From Muribaculum intestinale (GTDB lineage: Bacteria; Bacteroidota; Bacteroidia; Bacteroidales; Muribaculaceae), in NCBI RefSeq assembly GCF_002201515.1, contig NZ_CP021421.1:2294001-2358000 (forward strand): DNA of 64,000 nucleotides, given 5' to 3'. Shown here piece after piece: positions 1 through 9,391 of this stretch (position 1 is the first letter of the stretch; each line of letters opens with the position of its first letter). The notes under the pieces were generated by a model, which saw nothing but the letters and a program-made list of their open reading frames with translations, had not been told where the DNA came from and searched no databases. The translations under genes were made by a program, and so were the position numbers.

Positions 1-122
1 ATCATCGGTTGGCTCTGTTAGCGGCTTAGCCAAGGCTGAACAACCTCAAATTTTACCGAATCATTGTATGTTACAAAAATACAATATCATTGGTGGCGAT
101 GCAAGAATTATTCGAAAGTTGT

Positions 123-130
123 TATCTTTG
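123..130 (+). promoter_or_regulatory. -7 promoter element upstream of mltG
   Basis: The octamer TATCTTTG matches the Bacteroidota housekeeping sigma -7 consensus TAnnTTTG. No good TTTG -33 partner lies 19-20 bases upstream. The predicted transcript would start near 134 and carry a leader of about 75 bases before mltG. Confidence 0.5.
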
Positions 131-136
131 TATTTC

Positions 137-165
137 TTAGAGAATCCACTTTTAGAGAATCCATT
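137..165. repeat. Short direct repeat in the mltG leader
   Basis: The 12-base core TTAGAGAATCCA occurs at 137-148 and again at 152-163, a period of 15 bases, and a partial third copy may follow. It lies between the -7 element and the mltG start, so it would be transcribed. Function is not evident. Confidence 0.5.
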
Positions 166-207
166 TTTAGATAATATATTAAAGCGAAATAAAGTTTTCT
201 TTGATTT

Positions 208-1230
208 ATGAAAGTCCAACGGAAGAAGCTGATAGTTTTGGCGGTATTTGTTACGGTACTTGTCGCAGCAGCCGCATCAATAGTGTGGAGAGTATACACC
301 GGGACGAAATATGACGGCGAGGAGCCATGCTGGGTGTTTATCCCTAAAGGCTGTGATGCCGACTCTGTTTCGGCTATTCTTGCCCGCGACCTTGGCGATA
401 GCGGTCGTCGGGCTGCTACGTTATGGCGTCATTACGGCTCGTCGCCCTCGGTGGCGCACGGTGCCTACAGGATAGAGCCGGGCACCCGGTCGATTGACAT
501 ATTCAAACGCATAGCTCGCGGCGCACAGACACCGGTCAAGCTCACTTTCAATAACGTGCGGCTCCTTCCTCAGTTCGCCGGGCGTATCGCGGCCCGTCTG
601 GAGGCGGATTCTGCAAGCATAATGTCGGCAATCGACAGTGTGCTTTCTGCTCAAGGCTACAAACCGGCTGAATATATCGGAGCATTTTTCCCCGATACAT
701 ATGAATTTTATTGGACGGTCCCGGCAGGTGGTGTTGTATCTACGCTTGTGAAGTCGCATGACCGCTTTTGGACGGATGAACGGCGCACAAAGGCGTCGGC
801 TCTCGGTATTACACCGGCCCAGGCTTCGGTAATAGCAAGCATCGCCGAAGAGGAGACCAACCGAAAGGATGAGCGAGGTGTGGTGGCGCGGCTCTATCTC
901 AACCGGTTGCAACGAGGGATGCCTCTGCAGGCCGACCCTACAGTGAAGTATGCTGTGGGAGATTTCTCGATAAAACGCATTACAGGCAAACATCTCGGGG
1001 TCGTTTCTCCTTATAATACATATAAGCGCACGGGATTGCCTCCGGGGCCGATACGTATGCCGGAACGTGCTACGATTGACGCGTTGCTTCAGAGCAAGCC
1101 CCACGATTACATCTATATGTGTGCGTCGCCGGATTTTTCAGGACGGCATCTGTTTGCCCGCGACCTGGCCACACACAATCGTAATGCCGCGGCATACCAT
1201 CGTGCTCTGAATCTACGTAACATTAAATAA
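208..1230 (+). CDS. mltG: Endolytic murein transglycosylase MltG (YceG-like)
   Basis: This is an inner-membrane lytic transglycosylase that cuts nascent peptidoglycan strands and is thought to set glycan chain length. The 340-residue product has a short basic N-terminus, one transmembrane segment at about residues 8-28, and a YceG/MltG domain over most of the rest. The catalytic-region motif IASIAEEETNRKDE lies near residues 209-222 and holds the conserved glutamate; the downstream LYLNRLQRGMPLQADPT segment is also typical of the family. Length matches E. coli MltG. The start is the first ATG after the -7 element, with no other in-frame candidate before the membrane segment. The DUF2007 gene follows 13 bases later and is probably cotranscribed. 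Confidence 0.93.
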   Translation: MKVQRKKLIVLAVFVTVLVAAAASIVWRVYTGTKYDGEEPCWVFIPKGCDADSVSAILARDLGDSGRRAATLWRHYGSSPSVAHGAYRIEPGTRSIDIFKRIARGAQTPVKLTFNNVRLLPQFAGRIAARLEADSASIMSAIDSVLSAQGYKPAEYIGAFFPDTYEFYWTVPAGGVVSTLVKSHDRFWTDERRTKASALGITPAQASVIASIAEEETNRKDERGVVARLYLNRLQRGMPLQADPTVKYAVGDFSIKRITGKHLGVVSPYNTYKRTGLPPGPIRMPERATIDALLQSKPHDYIYMCASPDFSGRHLFARDLATHNRNAAAYHRALNLRNIK

Positions 1231-1243
1231 ATACCTCTGTCAT

Positions 1244-1492
1244 ATGGAAACATTCTCGGATACGACAGGCAATGACCTTGTCCTTTACAAACAGTACGGC
1301 AACAGTTCCGACGCCTATATAGCCATGGGGGTGCTCGAGACTAACGGTGTGCCGGCCGTTGTCGACAACTCTATCATGGGCACGCTGCTCGGAGGTATTC
1401 CGGCTGTAGGCAGTTTCCGTCTGATGGTGCGTCGCAAGGATCTTGATCTCGCCCGCAGGCTTATGTCGGGTACCGAGCCCGGTGATGAGTGA
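1244..1492 (+). CDS. DUF2007-type putative signal-transducing protein
   Basis: This 82-residue soluble protein has the DUF2007 pattern: a YGNSSDAYIAMGVLETNGVPAVVDN start, then LLGGIPAVGSFRLMVRRKDLDLARRLM. The fold is a small ferredoxin-like alpha/beta domain related to PII-like proteins, and the family's role is unknown. It lies 13 bases behind mltG on the same strand and a strong hairpin terminator follows at 1532, so it ends a two-gene unit. The link to mltG is positional only. Confidence 0.8.
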   Translation: METFSDTTGNDLVLYKQYGNSSDAYIAMGVLETNGVPAVVDNSIMGTLLGGIPAVGSFRLMVRRKDLDLARRLMSGTEPGDE

Positions 1493-1531
1493 TTAAGGCA
1501 AGCAGTTTAGGGCAATGGGCTACATAAACAT

Positions 1532-1566
1532 ATCGGCTCCGTCGTAATTGTCACGACGGAGCCGAT
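1532..1566. terminator. Terminator between DUF2007 gene and carB
   Basis: Perfect 14-base arms at 1532-1545 and 1553-1566 enclose a 7-base loop and are followed by a T run at 1570-1574 on the plus strand. The flanking genes converge, so it can stop transcripts from either side; the T run favours plus-strand termination. Confidence 0.85.
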
Positions 1567-1602
1567 GCGTTTTTAGAAGGTTCGGGTTATGTCTGATGCC
1601 GT

Positions 1603-4600
1603 TTAATACTCATTCCATGGGCGTATCTCTATGTCGTCGGGCGACAGGTGGGTAAATGCGTCGATGAATGCCGAGGCCAGACGAGCATTTGTCAGAAGAG
1701 GAATGTTGAGGTCTATAGCTGCACGGCGTATGCGGTATCCGTTAGTGAGCTCAGTCTCGGTAAGATTCTTGGGCACGTTGACAACGAGGTCTACTTCTTT
1801 GTTGTGGAGAAGTTCGAGTGCCTGAGGCTGCATGTCGGGCTGGCTTGGCCAGTATACCTTCACTGCAGGGATGCCATTGTCGGTAAGGAACTGGTGTGTA
1901 CCGCCGGTGGCATAGAGTCTGTATCCGTTGTTGTTTAGTTCATGGGCTGCTTCGAGCATGTCGGCCTTCTGCTTTGGTGTGCCTGTCGACAGCAACACTC
2001 CTTTGCCTTTCGACGGTATGCGCAGTCCGACCGACAGCATCGACTTGAGGATAGCCTCGTCAGTATCGGCTCCGATGCATCCTACCTCGCCGGTCGACGA
2101 CATGTCTACTCCGAGCACCGGGTCGGCGCCCTGCAGACGTGAGAAGCTGAACTGGCTTGCCTTTATGCCCACATAGTCGAGGTCGAATGCGTTTTTGTGT
2201 GGCTTCTCCACCTCCAGTCCGAGCATTACACGGGTGGCGATGTCGATGAAGTTCAGCTTCAGTACCTTGCTTACAAACGGGAAAGAGCGCGATGCACGCA
2301 GGTTGCATTCGATGACCTTTATGTCGTTGTTTTTGGCGAGGAACTGGATATTGAACGGGCCCGATATGTTGAGGGCCTTTGCAATCTTCTGGCTTACTTT
2401 CTTGATGCGCCGTATGGTCTCTACGTAGAGTTTCTGGGGCGGGAACTGTATTGTGGCGTCGCCTGAGTGGACTCCGGCAAATTCGATATGTTCTGAGATG
2501 GCGTATACCTTTATTTCTCCGTTCTGGGCCACGGCGTCCATCTCTATCTCTTTTGCAAACTGGATGAACTCTGTCACAACTACAGGGTGCTCCTGCGAAA
2601 CATTGGCCGCGAGGCGGAGGAAACGTTGTAGCTCTTCGTTGTTGGAGCATACGTTCATGGCGGCTCCTGACAGTACGTAGCTCGGACGCACAAGCACGGG
2701 GAAACCTACTTCGCCGATAAATTCCTCGATGTCGGCAAACGATGTGAGCTCGCGCCAGCGCGGCTGGTCCACACCGATGCGGTCGAGCATGGCCGAGAAT
2801 TTGTGGCGGTCTTCGGCGTTGTCGATGGATGTAGCCGATGTGCCGAGAATCGGTATCTTTGCATCATCGAGGCGTGTGGCCAGGTTGTTGGGTATCTGGC
2901 CGCCGACCGATAATATCACTCCGTGGGGTTGCTCGAGTTCGAGTATGTCCATTACACGCTCGTAGGTGAGTTCGTCGAAGTAAAGACGGTCGCACATATC
3001 GTAGTCGGTCGACACGGTCTCCGGATTGTAGTTGATCATTACCGAGCGCCATCCCTCGCGCTTGACTGTCATCAGCGCATTGACCGAACACCAGTCGAAT
3101 TCGACCGAACTGCCTATACGATATGCTCCGGAGCCAAGCACTACTATCGAGCGGTGGTCGTGGAGATAATTCACATCATCCTCCGAACCGTTATAGGTAA
3201 GGTACAGATAGTTGGTCTGTGCGGGATATTCTGCGCCGAGGGTGTCAATCTGCTTTACTACCGGTACTATGCCGGATGCCTTGCGGAATGCCCTTATTTC
3301 ATCGGATGCTTTTATATTGGAGATGATATTGCTCTTGAATATTGCGCGGGCTATCTGGAAATCGCTGAACCCCTGCTCCTTGGCAAGCCGCAACAGTCCT
3401 TCCGGCAGTTCTTCCGGCGAATTGTATCCCTCGAGTTCGTCGGCTGTGGCAACGATATTATGCAGCTTGTATAGAAACCATCTGTCGATTTTTGTAAGCT
3501 CATGTATCTGGTCGACCGTATAACCCTTGCGCATGGCCTTGGATATGACGAATATTCGTTTGTCGGTAGGCTCGCGCAACGATTTGTCGATATCGGCGAT
3601 TTTGAGCTCTTTGTTTTCCACGAATCCGTGCATTCCCTGGCCTATCATGCGCAGGCCTTTCTGTATGGCTTCCTCGAATGTGCGTCCGATAGCCATTACC
3701 TCTCCGACCGACTTCATCGAAGAGCCGATTTCGCGCTTTACGCCGTGGAACTTTCCAAGGTCCCAACGTGGAATCTTCACCACCACATAGTCAAGAGCCG
3801 GCTCGAAGAATGCCGAAGTCACCTTGGTGACGGAGTTCTTAAGGTCAAAAAGTCCGTAGCCGAGCCCGAGTTTGGCGGCTACGAATGCAAGCGGATATCC
3901 GGTGGCTTTTGAAGCAAGAGCCGACGAACGCGACAGTCGGGCGTTTACCTCGATTACGCGATAGTCCATCGAAGCCGGGTCAAAGGCATATTGTACGTTA
4001 CATTCACCCACTATGCCGATGTGGCGTATGATTTTTATGGCGAGTTTGCGCAGATAGTGGTAGTCCTCGTTGGAAAGTGTCTGCGACGGAGCCACGACAA
4101 TGGATTCGCCGGTGTGTATGCCGAGCGGGTCGAAGTTTTCCATGTTGCAGACGGTAATGCAGTTGTCGAAGCGGTCGCGCACTACCTCATATTCGACTTC
4201 TTTCCATCCCTTGAGTGATTTCTCGACAAGTACCTGCGGAGCAAACGACAGGGCTTTCTCCACCAGCTCGACGAGTTCCTGCTCATTGTCGCAGAATCCG
4301 CTTCCGAGACCTCCGAGCGCATAGGCGGCGCGCACGATTACCGGATAACCGAGTGAGGCTGCCGCTTTCTTGGCGTCGTCGACCGAGCCGACGGCCTCGC
4401 TTTTTATGGTCTTTACATTAATCTGGTCGAGTTTCTTTACGAAAAGCTCACGGTCCTCGGTGTCCATGATGGCTTGCACAGGAGTACCCAGCACTTTTAC
4501 GCCGTATTTGTCAAGCACGCCTGACTGCTGCAACTCGACGCCGCAGTTCAGGGCTGTCTGTCCGCCGAATGCAAGCAGTATTCCGTCGGGACGTTCCTTC

Positions 4601-4851
4601 TCGATGACTTTCTCTACAAAGTAGGGTGTCACCGGCAGGAAGTAAATAGTGTCGGCTATACCTTCCGAGGTCTGTACGGTGGCGATGTTGGGATTGATGA
4701 GTACTGTGTGGATTCCCTCCTCCTTCATGGCTTTCAGCGCCTGAGAGCCTGAATAGTCAAACTCACCGGCCTCGCCGATTTTCAGCGCCCCACTGCCAAG
4801 AAGCAACACTTTCTTAGGGAGAGATATATCTGTATTCTGTATGGTAGCCAT
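1603..4851 (-). CDS. carB: Carbamoyl-phosphate synthase large subunit
   Basis: This is the ammonia-channelled synthetase subunit that makes carbamoyl phosphate for pyrimidine and arginine synthesis from bicarbonate, two ATP and glutamine-derived ammonia. The 1082-residue length is standard. Two ATP-grasp halves are visible: the first begins KKVLLLGSGALKIGEAGEFDYSGSQA near residue 13 and the second repeats SIVVLGSGAYRIGSSVEFDWC near residue 568. The last 150 residues form the MGS-like allosteric domain (KGVLLSTGTPKQK, then YATGGTHQFL). The start lies 5 bases after the carA stop, so the two are translationally close and form carAB. No missing motifs were seen. Confidence 0.98.
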   Translation of the reverse strand: MATIQNTDISLPKKVLLLGSGALKIGEAGEFDYSGSQALKAMKEEGIHTVLINPNIATVQTSEGIADTIYFLPVTPYFVEKVIEKERPDGILLAFGGQTALNCGVELQQSGVLDKYGVKVLGTPVQAIMDTEDRELFVKKLDQINVKTIKSEAVGSVDDAKKAAASLGYPVIVRAAYALGGLGSGFCDNEQELVELVEKALSFAPQVLVEKSLKGWKEVEYEVVRDRFDNCITVCNMENFDPLGIHTGESIVVAPSQTLSNEDYHYLRKLAIKIIRHIGIVGECNVQYAFDPASMDYRVIEVNARLSRSSALASKATGYPLAFVAAKLGLGYGLFDLKNSVTKVTSAFFEPALDYVVVKIPRWDLGKFHGVKREIGSSMKSVGEVMAIGRTFEEAIQKGLRMIGQGMHGFVENKELKIADIDKSLREPTDKRIFVISKAMRKGYTVDQIHELTKIDRWFLYKLHNIVATADELEGYNSPEELPEGLLRLAKEQGFSDFQIARAIFKSNIISNIKASDEIRAFRKASGIVPVVKQIDTLGAEYPAQTNYLYLTYNGSEDDVNYLHDHRSIVVLGSGAYRIGSSVEFDWCSVNALMTVKREGWRSVMINYNPETVSTDYDMCDRLYFDELTYERVMDILELEQPHGVILSVGGQIPNNLATRLDDAKIPILGTSATSIDNAEDRHKFSAMLDRIGVDQPRWRELTSFADIEEFIGEVGFPVLVRPSYVLSGAAMNVCSNNEELQRFLRLAANVSQEHPVVVTEFIQFAKEIEMDAVAQNGEIKVYAISEHIEFAGVHSGDATIQFPPQKLYVETIRRIKKVSQKIAKALNISGPFNIQFLAKNNDIKVIECNLRASRSFPFVSKVLKLNFIDIATRVMLGLEVEKPHKNAFDLDYVGIKASQFSFSRLQGADPVLGVDMSSTGEVGCIGADTDEAILKSMLSVGLRIPSKGKGVLLSTGTPKQKADMLEAAHELNNNGYRLYATGGTHQFLTDNGIPAVKVYWPSQPDMQPQALELLHNKEVDLVVNVPKNLTETELTNGYRIRRAAIDLNIPLLTNARLASAFIDAFTHLSPDDIEIRPWNEY

Positions 4852-4856
4852 TCTGA

Positions 4857-5927
4857 TTAGAGCATATTGATAAATTCATCAAATAGAAATTCCGTATCCT
4901 TTGGTCCCGATGATGCTTCGGGGTGGAACTGGGCTGAGAAAAACGGTTTTGATTTGTGGCGTATGCCTTCGTTTGTGCCGTCGTTCATGTTGATGAAGAG
5001 CGGTTCCCAGTCGGAGGGCAGTGTGGTGTTGTCCACAGCGAAGCCGTGGTTCTGTGAGGTTATGTAGCACTTGTCGGTTCCGGCTCGTCGCACAGGCTGG
5101 TTGTGGCTGCGGTGTCCGTACGGGAGCTTATATGTGGATGCCCCTGCTGCACGTGCCAGCAACTGGTTGCCCATGCATATGCCGCATATCGGTTTGCCTG
5201 TCTCCATAGCCTTGCGGATATTATCGACAGTCACGTCCACCATATCGGGGTTTCCAGGGCCGTTGGAGATAAAAAGGCCGTCGTAGGGTATAGATGTGAA
5301 ATCGTAGTCCCAAGGCACACGCACTACTCTTACTCCGCGGCGGGTAAGGCAGCGTATGATATTGTGTTTTACGCCGCAGTCAACCAGTACCACTGTGCGC
5401 GGCCCTTCTCCGTGTACCTCTACGCCGCGGCAACTGACTTTTGCTACGAGATTTTCCAGATTTGGGTTGTAGAATGGTATGTCGTCACATCCTTCTACTA
5501 TTATCTTTCCGAGCATCGAACCGTGGTCGCGCAGATGCTTGGTCAGGGCTCGGGTATCGATTCCGTATATTCCGGGTATCTTTTCCTCACGCAGCCATTC
5601 CGAAAGACTGCGGTCGGCCTGCCAGTGGGAGTGATCCCACGAATAATCCTGGGCTATTATTGCTTTGGCATGTATGTGGTCGCTCTCGTAATACTCGCTG
5701 ACGTCATCTTTTTCCCTCCGAGGAGGCACACCGTAGTTGCCAAGGATTGGGAAAGTGGTTACGAGAATCTGACCTTCATAGGATGGGTCAGTAAGGCTTT
5801 CAGGATAGCCTGTCATTGCCGTGTTGAACACAACTTCGCCGGCAGTCGAAGACTCATATCCAAATGATTTGCCGTGGAATATGGTTCCATCTTCCAGCAC
5901 GAGTGATGCCTTTTTAATGTCGCGCAT
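4857..5927 (-). CDS. carA: Carbamoyl-phosphate synthase small subunit (glutaminase)
   Basis: This subunit hydrolyses glutamine and passes ammonia to CarB. The N-terminal CPSase_sm domain (ASLVLEDGTIFHGKSFGYE) is followed by a class I glutamine amidotransferase domain with nucleophile motif GICMGNQLLA and C-terminal AQFHPEASSGP carrying the catalytic His and Glu. The nucleophile loop reads CMGNQ rather than the more usual CLGHQ; the cysteine is intact. An upstream in-frame ATG at 5957 would add ten residues with no family similarity, so the MRDIKKASLVLEDG start at 5927 is preferred, giving 356 residues. It is the first gene of carAB. Confidence 0.97.
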   Translation of the reverse strand: MRDIKKASLVLEDGTIFHGKSFGYESSTAGEVVFNTAMTGYPESLTDPSYEGQILVTTFPILGNYGVPPRREKDDVSEYYESDHIHAKAIIAQDYSWDHSHWQADRSLSEWLREEKIPGIYGIDTRALTKHLRDHGSMLGKIIVEGCDDIPFYNPNLENLVAKVSCRGVEVHGEGPRTVVLVDCGVKHNIIRCLTRRGVRVVRVPWDYDFTSIPYDGLFISNGPGNPDMVDVTVDNIRKAMETGKPICGICMGNQLLARAAGASTYKLPYGHRSHNQPVRRAGTDKCYITSQNHGFAVDNTTLPSDWEPLFINMNDGTNEGIRHKSKPFFSAQFHPEASSGPKDTEFLFDEFINML

Positions 5928-5985
5928 AGGTTTACATTTTCTCTGATGAAAAATCAAAAGGTTGCAGTAGTTGGCTAAAACCTCG

Positions 5986-5993
5986 CAAAGTTA
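5986..5993 (-). promoter_or_regulatory. -7 promoter element for carAB
   Basis: The minus strand reads TAACTTTG, an exact TAnnTTTG match. The predicted start of transcription near 5981 leaves a leader of about 54 bases before the chosen carA start. No clear TTTG -33 element is present. Confidence 0.5.
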
Positions 5994-6163
5994 AAGAAAT
6001 ATTCTGATAAAATGCGTTTTTTTGAAAGGAGATATTGCGTTATGGTGGCAAAAATCTTTCATGGGCCAGCGGTGCCGCGTTGAATATGCTTGGGGGATAC
6101 GTCTTTTTTTCTCATTGAAGTTGCAAATTATCGTCCGTCAATGTGAAATTAACAGAGTTAAAT

Positions 6164-6194
6164 TTTGGATATACGGATATTATGTGTACTTTTG
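6164..6194 (+). promoter_or_regulatory. Promoter of the TM2-domain gene
   Basis: TTTG at 6164-6167 and TACTTTTG at 6187-6194 are separated by 19 bases, a full match to the Bacteroidota -33/-7 arrangement. The gene start follows 41 bases after the -7 element. Confidence 0.75.
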
Positions 6195-6235
6195 TTATAG
6201 TGTTTGCATTCAATCACGTTTAAAATCTAACTTCA

Positions 6236-6562
6236 ATGAATCAGAACAATAATTATTCTACCCCTAACATGGGCGGTCAGTGCCCCAACCCTCCCCAGGC
6301 CAACGATGTGTTTGCTTCCGACCGTTACGGCAAGAGCCGCGGCGTATGCGCTCTTTTGGCTATTTTTCTGGGTGGATTCGGTGTTCAGTATTTTTATCTC
6401 GGGAAGACTACTGCCGGTATCATAGCTCTTATCGGCACATGGGTACTTTGTGGCATTCCAAGTATTCTTTGGCTTATCCAGGGTATTCTTATGTTTGTGA
6501 TGTCGCCTGAAGACTTTGAGCGCAAATATGAGGCAACCACCTCTACTTTCCCATTGTTCTAA
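6236..6562 (+). CDS. TM2 domain membrane protein
   Basis: This 108-residue protein has a polar Asn/Pro/Gln-rich N-terminus of about 35 residues, then a TM2 domain: two hydrophobic helices around the loop FLGGFGVQYFYLGKTTAGII, with PSILWLIQGILMF in the second. TM2 proteins are small bacterial membrane proteins of unsettled function. It has its own good promoter and is followed by a GC-rich hairpin, so it is probably a single-gene unit. Confidence 0.85.
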   Translation: MNQNNNYSTPNMGGQCPNPPQANDVFASDRYGKSRGVCALLAIFLGGFGVQYFYLGKTTAGIIALIGTWVLCGIPSILWLIQGILMFVMSPEDFERKYEATTSTFPLF

Positions 6563-6578
6563 ATAATAATATTTGAAA

Positions 6579-6618
6579 CCCCGGCGGTTGGTTTATAGCC
6601 ATGAATGGGCCGCCGGGG
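6579..6618 (+). terminator. Hairpin after the TM2 gene
   Basis: GC-rich 9-base arms CCCCGGCGG (6579-6587) and CCGCCGGGG (6610-6618) enclose a 22-base loop, 16 bases after the stop codon. There is no long T run after it, so it could act as a terminator or as a 3' stabilising hairpin. Confidence 0.6.
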
Positions 6619-6896
6619 TATACTCTATAGTGGATGTTAATTCCTTTATTGATATGCGTCATGACGTCTTGTCGGCATATTGATATTGTGCGATTATTGT
6701 AATCCATTCATGGGTGTGCAGTCCCGCTGTCGATGTCAGTTATATCGGCATTAGGCGGGGCTGCGTGTCGTTTATGCGAGTTCTTTCGGAAGTTTGGGCT
6801 GTATTCAGATTGAAGACGGTGTTTTTTCGCCTATTTATGCCGCTTTTATTAAAAAAAATGTGCAAATTTGCGCATTAAAACTTTTTTAACAGCCTA
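6619..6896 (+). other. Non-coding region upstream of lpxD, with a hairpin
   Basis: About 280 bases carry no gene. An inverted repeat pairs 6718-6727 with 6755-6764 (GCAGTCCCGC against GCGGGGCTGC, one G-T pair) around a 27-base loop. Nearer lpxD the sequence is AT-rich and contains the short palindrome GCAAATTTGC. No clean TAnnTTTG element was found, so the lpxD promoter is not assigned. Confidence 0.4.
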
Positions 6897-7934
6897 ATGA
6901 TGGAATTCTCAGCCAATCAGATTGCGTCACTTGTCGGTGGTACAGTAGAGGGCGACGGCAATGTAGCCGTTTCTACATTCGCTAAAATCGAGGAGGGACA
7001 TAAAGGTGCACTTTCGTTCTTAGCTAATCCGAAATATTCCCATTACATATATCAGACGCAGAGTTCTATCGTGCTTGTGCGTCGCGATTTCGTCGCCGAG
7101 CATCCGATAGAAGCCACTCTTATAAGGGTCGACGATCCATACGCCACCATAGCACAGCTGTTGCAGATGGTGGCTGCCATGACGGCGCCACATCCGTCGG
7201 GTATTGAGCAGCCTTCATTTGTAGGAGAAGGGGTAGAACTGCCGGAGGATGTGTATATAGGAGCGTTTGCCTATGTGTCGGCCGGCGCTAAAATCGGCAA
7301 GGGCGTAAAGATATACCCGCAGGTGTTCGTAGGAGCCGGTGTGGAGATAGGGGAGGGTACCGTTCTTTATCCCGGAGTGAAAGTCTATCATGGCTGTAAG
7401 ATTGGTTCACGCTGTATTGTCCACAGTGGAGCTGTAGTGGGCGCCGACGGATTCGGATTCGCTCCTACAGATGGCGTTTACAATAAGATTCCACAGCTCG
7501 GTAATGTCGTTGTCGGTGATGATGTGGAAATCGGTGCCAATACCGCGATTGATCGCGCTGTCATGGGCAGCACCCGTATCGGCAACGGGGTGAAACTTGA
7601 CAATCTCATTCAGGTGGCCCACAACTGCGAGGTAGGCGATAATACAGTAATGGCATCCCAGAGCGGTATCGCCGGATCGACCAAAATCGGTCGTGGCTGT
7701 ATGGTCGGAGGGCAGGTGGGATTTGCAGGACATCTGCATATAGGCGACAACGTACAGATTGGAGCACAGTCGGGAATAAGCAAGAGCACACCTGATGGCG
7801 CCCGCATAATGGGTTATCCGGCGGTGGAATATGGCGAGTTTGCCCGACAGACTATCAATCTCCGTAATCTCTCGGCTCTGTACCGGCGCGTCGCGGATAT
7901 TGAGAAACGCCTGTCTGACACCGACCGCTCATGA
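6897..7934 (+). CDS. lpxD: UDP-3-O-acylglucosamine N-acyltransferase
   Basis: This is the third enzyme of lipid A synthesis, transferring an R-3-hydroxyacyl chain from ACP to the 2-amino group of UDP-3-O-acylglucosamine. The 345-residue protein has an N-terminal uridine-binding domain (about 1-100), then a left-handed parallel beta-helix with many hexapeptide repeats and the catalytic-region histidine in [25 protein letters not shown]. It ends in an alpha-helical ACP-contacting segment ([21 protein letters not shown]). Two adjacent ATG codons at 6897 and 6900 are possible starts. It opens the lpxD, lpxC-fabZ, lpxA cluster, 61 bases before the next gene. Confidence 0.96.
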   Translation: MMEFSANQIASLVGGTVEGDGNVAVSTFAKIEEGHKGALSFLANPKYSHYIYQTQSSIVLVRRDFVAEHPIEATLIRVDDPYATIAQLLQMVAAMTAPHPSGIEQPSFVGEGVELPEDVYIGAFAYVSAGAKIGKGVKIYPQVFVGAGVEIGEGTVLYPGVKVYHGCKIGSRCIVHSGAVVGADGFGFAPTDGVYNKIPQLGNVVVGDDVEIGANTAIDRAVMGSTRIGNGVKLDNLIQVAHNCEVGDNTVMASQSGIAGSTKIGRGCMVGGQVGFAGHLHIGDNVQIGAQSGISKSTPDGARIMGYPAVEYGEFARQTINLRNLSALYRRVADIEKRLSDTDRS

Positions 7935-7995
7935 TGCGGTGATTATATTAGAAAATAAAGTTAATAAATTATACTCCTCGAAATAAATTCCGAAA

Positions 7996-9378
7996 ATGAA
8001 ACAGTGTACACTCAACGATTCCTTTAAGGTACATGGCAAAGGGCTTCATACCGGTCTTATGATTGACGCCGAGTTTTGCCCTGCTCCCGAAGGCCATGGC
8101 TACAAGATACAGCGTACTGACCTCGAAGGCGAACCTGTAATTGATGCTGTAGCAGAGAATGTAATAGCTACCCAGCGTGGTACTGTAGTGGCTAAAGGCG
8201 ACATAAAGATAAGCACTATCGAGCATGCCCTCGCGGCTCTGTATGCAGCCGGTATCGACAACTGTCTGATAAAAGTAAATGCCCCTGAGATTCCCATTCT
8301 CGACGGCTCGGCCAAGGAATATTGTGAGAAAATCGCACAAGTAGGCGTCAAGGAGCAGGCAATGGAGAAAGACTACTATATTGTGCGCCAGAAAATCGAA
8401 GTGCGCGACGAGGCAACCGGCGCGTCACTTGTTGTATTGCCCGACGATGACTTCTCGATTGATGCGATGATTGATTTTGACTCTCCTGTGCTCAACAATC
8501 AATATGCCACACTTGACAACCTTGCCGAATTTCCCAAGGAGATTGCCGCAAGCCGCACATTTGTGTTCGTGCGCGAGGTTGAGCCTCTTGTCAAGAACAA
8601 CCTTATAAAGGGTGGTGACCTCGACAATGCCATCGTAATCTACGACAGCCCGATGGAACAGAATGAGCTCGACCGTCTGGCCGATCTCATGGGTGTGCCC
8701 CACAAGAATGTCAATGAATTCGGATATATCAACAACATTCCTCTCACCTGCGACAATGAGCCGGCGCGCCACAAACTGCTTGACGTGCTTGGCGATATAG
8801 CTCTGATTGGACGTCCTCTCAAGGGTAAAATCATCGCTACACGCCCGGGCCATTCACTTAACACTGTTTTCTCAAAGAAGATACGCAAGGAAATCAAGCG
8901 TCAGGATGTGCAGGCACCGCTCTACAATCCGTCGGCCGAGCCTGTAATGGATGTGAACCGTATCCGTGAGCTCTTGCCCCACCGTTATCCTTTCCTTCTT
9001 GTAGATAAGGTAATCGAGGTCGGCGACAGCCACATCGTTGGTCTGAAGAATGTGAGCGGCAACGAACCCTTCTTCCAGGGTCATTTTCCGCAGGAGCCGG
9101 TGATGCCCGGTGTACTCCAGGTTGAGGCTATGGCACAGACCGGAGGTCTGCTTGTGCTGAGCACTGTGGATGATCCCGAGAAATACTCTACATATTTCAT
9201 GAAGATTGACAATGTGAAATTCCGCAACAAGGTTGTGCCGGGAGATACCCTTCTGTTCCATGTCAGCTTTATGACTCCGTTGCGCCGTGGTTGCGCCGTG
9301 ATGAAAGGCTACGCTTTCGTAGGCGATAAAATCGTTACCGAATGCGAGTTTATGGCTCAGGTAATCAAGAATAAATAA
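7996..9378 (+). CDS. lpxC-fabZ: Fused LpxC deacetylase and FabZ dehydratase
   Basis: This is a bifunctional protein of 460 residues, a fusion known in Bacteroidota. Residues about 1-300 are LpxC, the zinc deacetylase that commits UDP-3-O-acyl-GlcNAc to lipid A; STIEHALAALYAAGIDNC and ARHKLLDVLGD hold the metal-binding and catalytic residues. Residues about 315-460 are FabZ, the 3-hydroxyacyl-ACP dehydratase, with PHRYPFLLVDKVIEV and GHFPQEPVMPGVLQVEAMAQ (catalytic His and Glu). The two enzymes compete for the same hydroxyacyl-ACP pool, so fusion ties lipid A and phospholipid synthesis together; that purpose is inference. lpxA starts 13 bases downstream. Confidence 0.97.
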   Translation: MKQCTLNDSFKVHGKGLHTGLMIDAEFCPAPEGHGYKIQRTDLEGEPVIDAVAENVIATQRGTVVAKGDIKISTIEHALAALYAAGIDNCLIKVNAPEIPILDGSAKEYCEKIAQVGVKEQAMEKDYYIVRQKIEVRDEATGASLVVLPDDDFSIDAMIDFDSPVLNNQYATLDNLAEFPKEIAASRTFVFVREVEPLVKNNLIKGGDLDNAIVIYDSPMEQNELDRLADLMGVPHKNVNEFGYINNIPLTCDNEPARHKLLDVLGDIALIGRPLKGKIIATRPGHSLNTVFSKKIRKEIKRQDVQAPLYNPSAEPVMDVNRIRELLPHRYPFLLVDKVIEVGDSHIVGLKNVSGNEPFFQGHFPQEPVMPGVLQVEAMAQTGGLLVLSTVDDPEKYSTYFMKIDNVKFRNKVVPGDTLLFHVSFMTPLRRGCAVMKGYAFVGDKIVTECEFMAQVIKNK

Positions 9379-9391
9379 AACACACTGACAT

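Larger units (their letters stand above)
5928..6235. other. Divergent intergenic region, carA / TM2 gene
   Basis: About 308 bases separate carA and the TM2 gene. Promoter elements for both directions are listed separately. The middle, about 6000-6160, is AT-rich with T runs. A 76-residue reading frame here has no recognisable family signature and is not called. I see no riboswitch-like conserved motif upstream of carAB. Confidence 0.6.

Noticed and set aside
137..165. Short direct repeats as a CRISPR-like array
   Set aside because: Only two copies of 12 bases with a 3-base gap; no spacers or cas genes.
5103..5867. A 254-codon open frame antisense to carA
   Set aside because: carA is unambiguous on the other strand; the shadow has no domain pattern.
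6022..6252. A 76-codon frame between carA and the TM2 gene
   Set aside because: It runs across the TM2 promoter and into the TM2 gene in another frame, with no conserved pattern.
7996..9378. LpxC-FabZ fusion as a novel arrangement
   Set aside because: This fusion is established across Bacteroidota.
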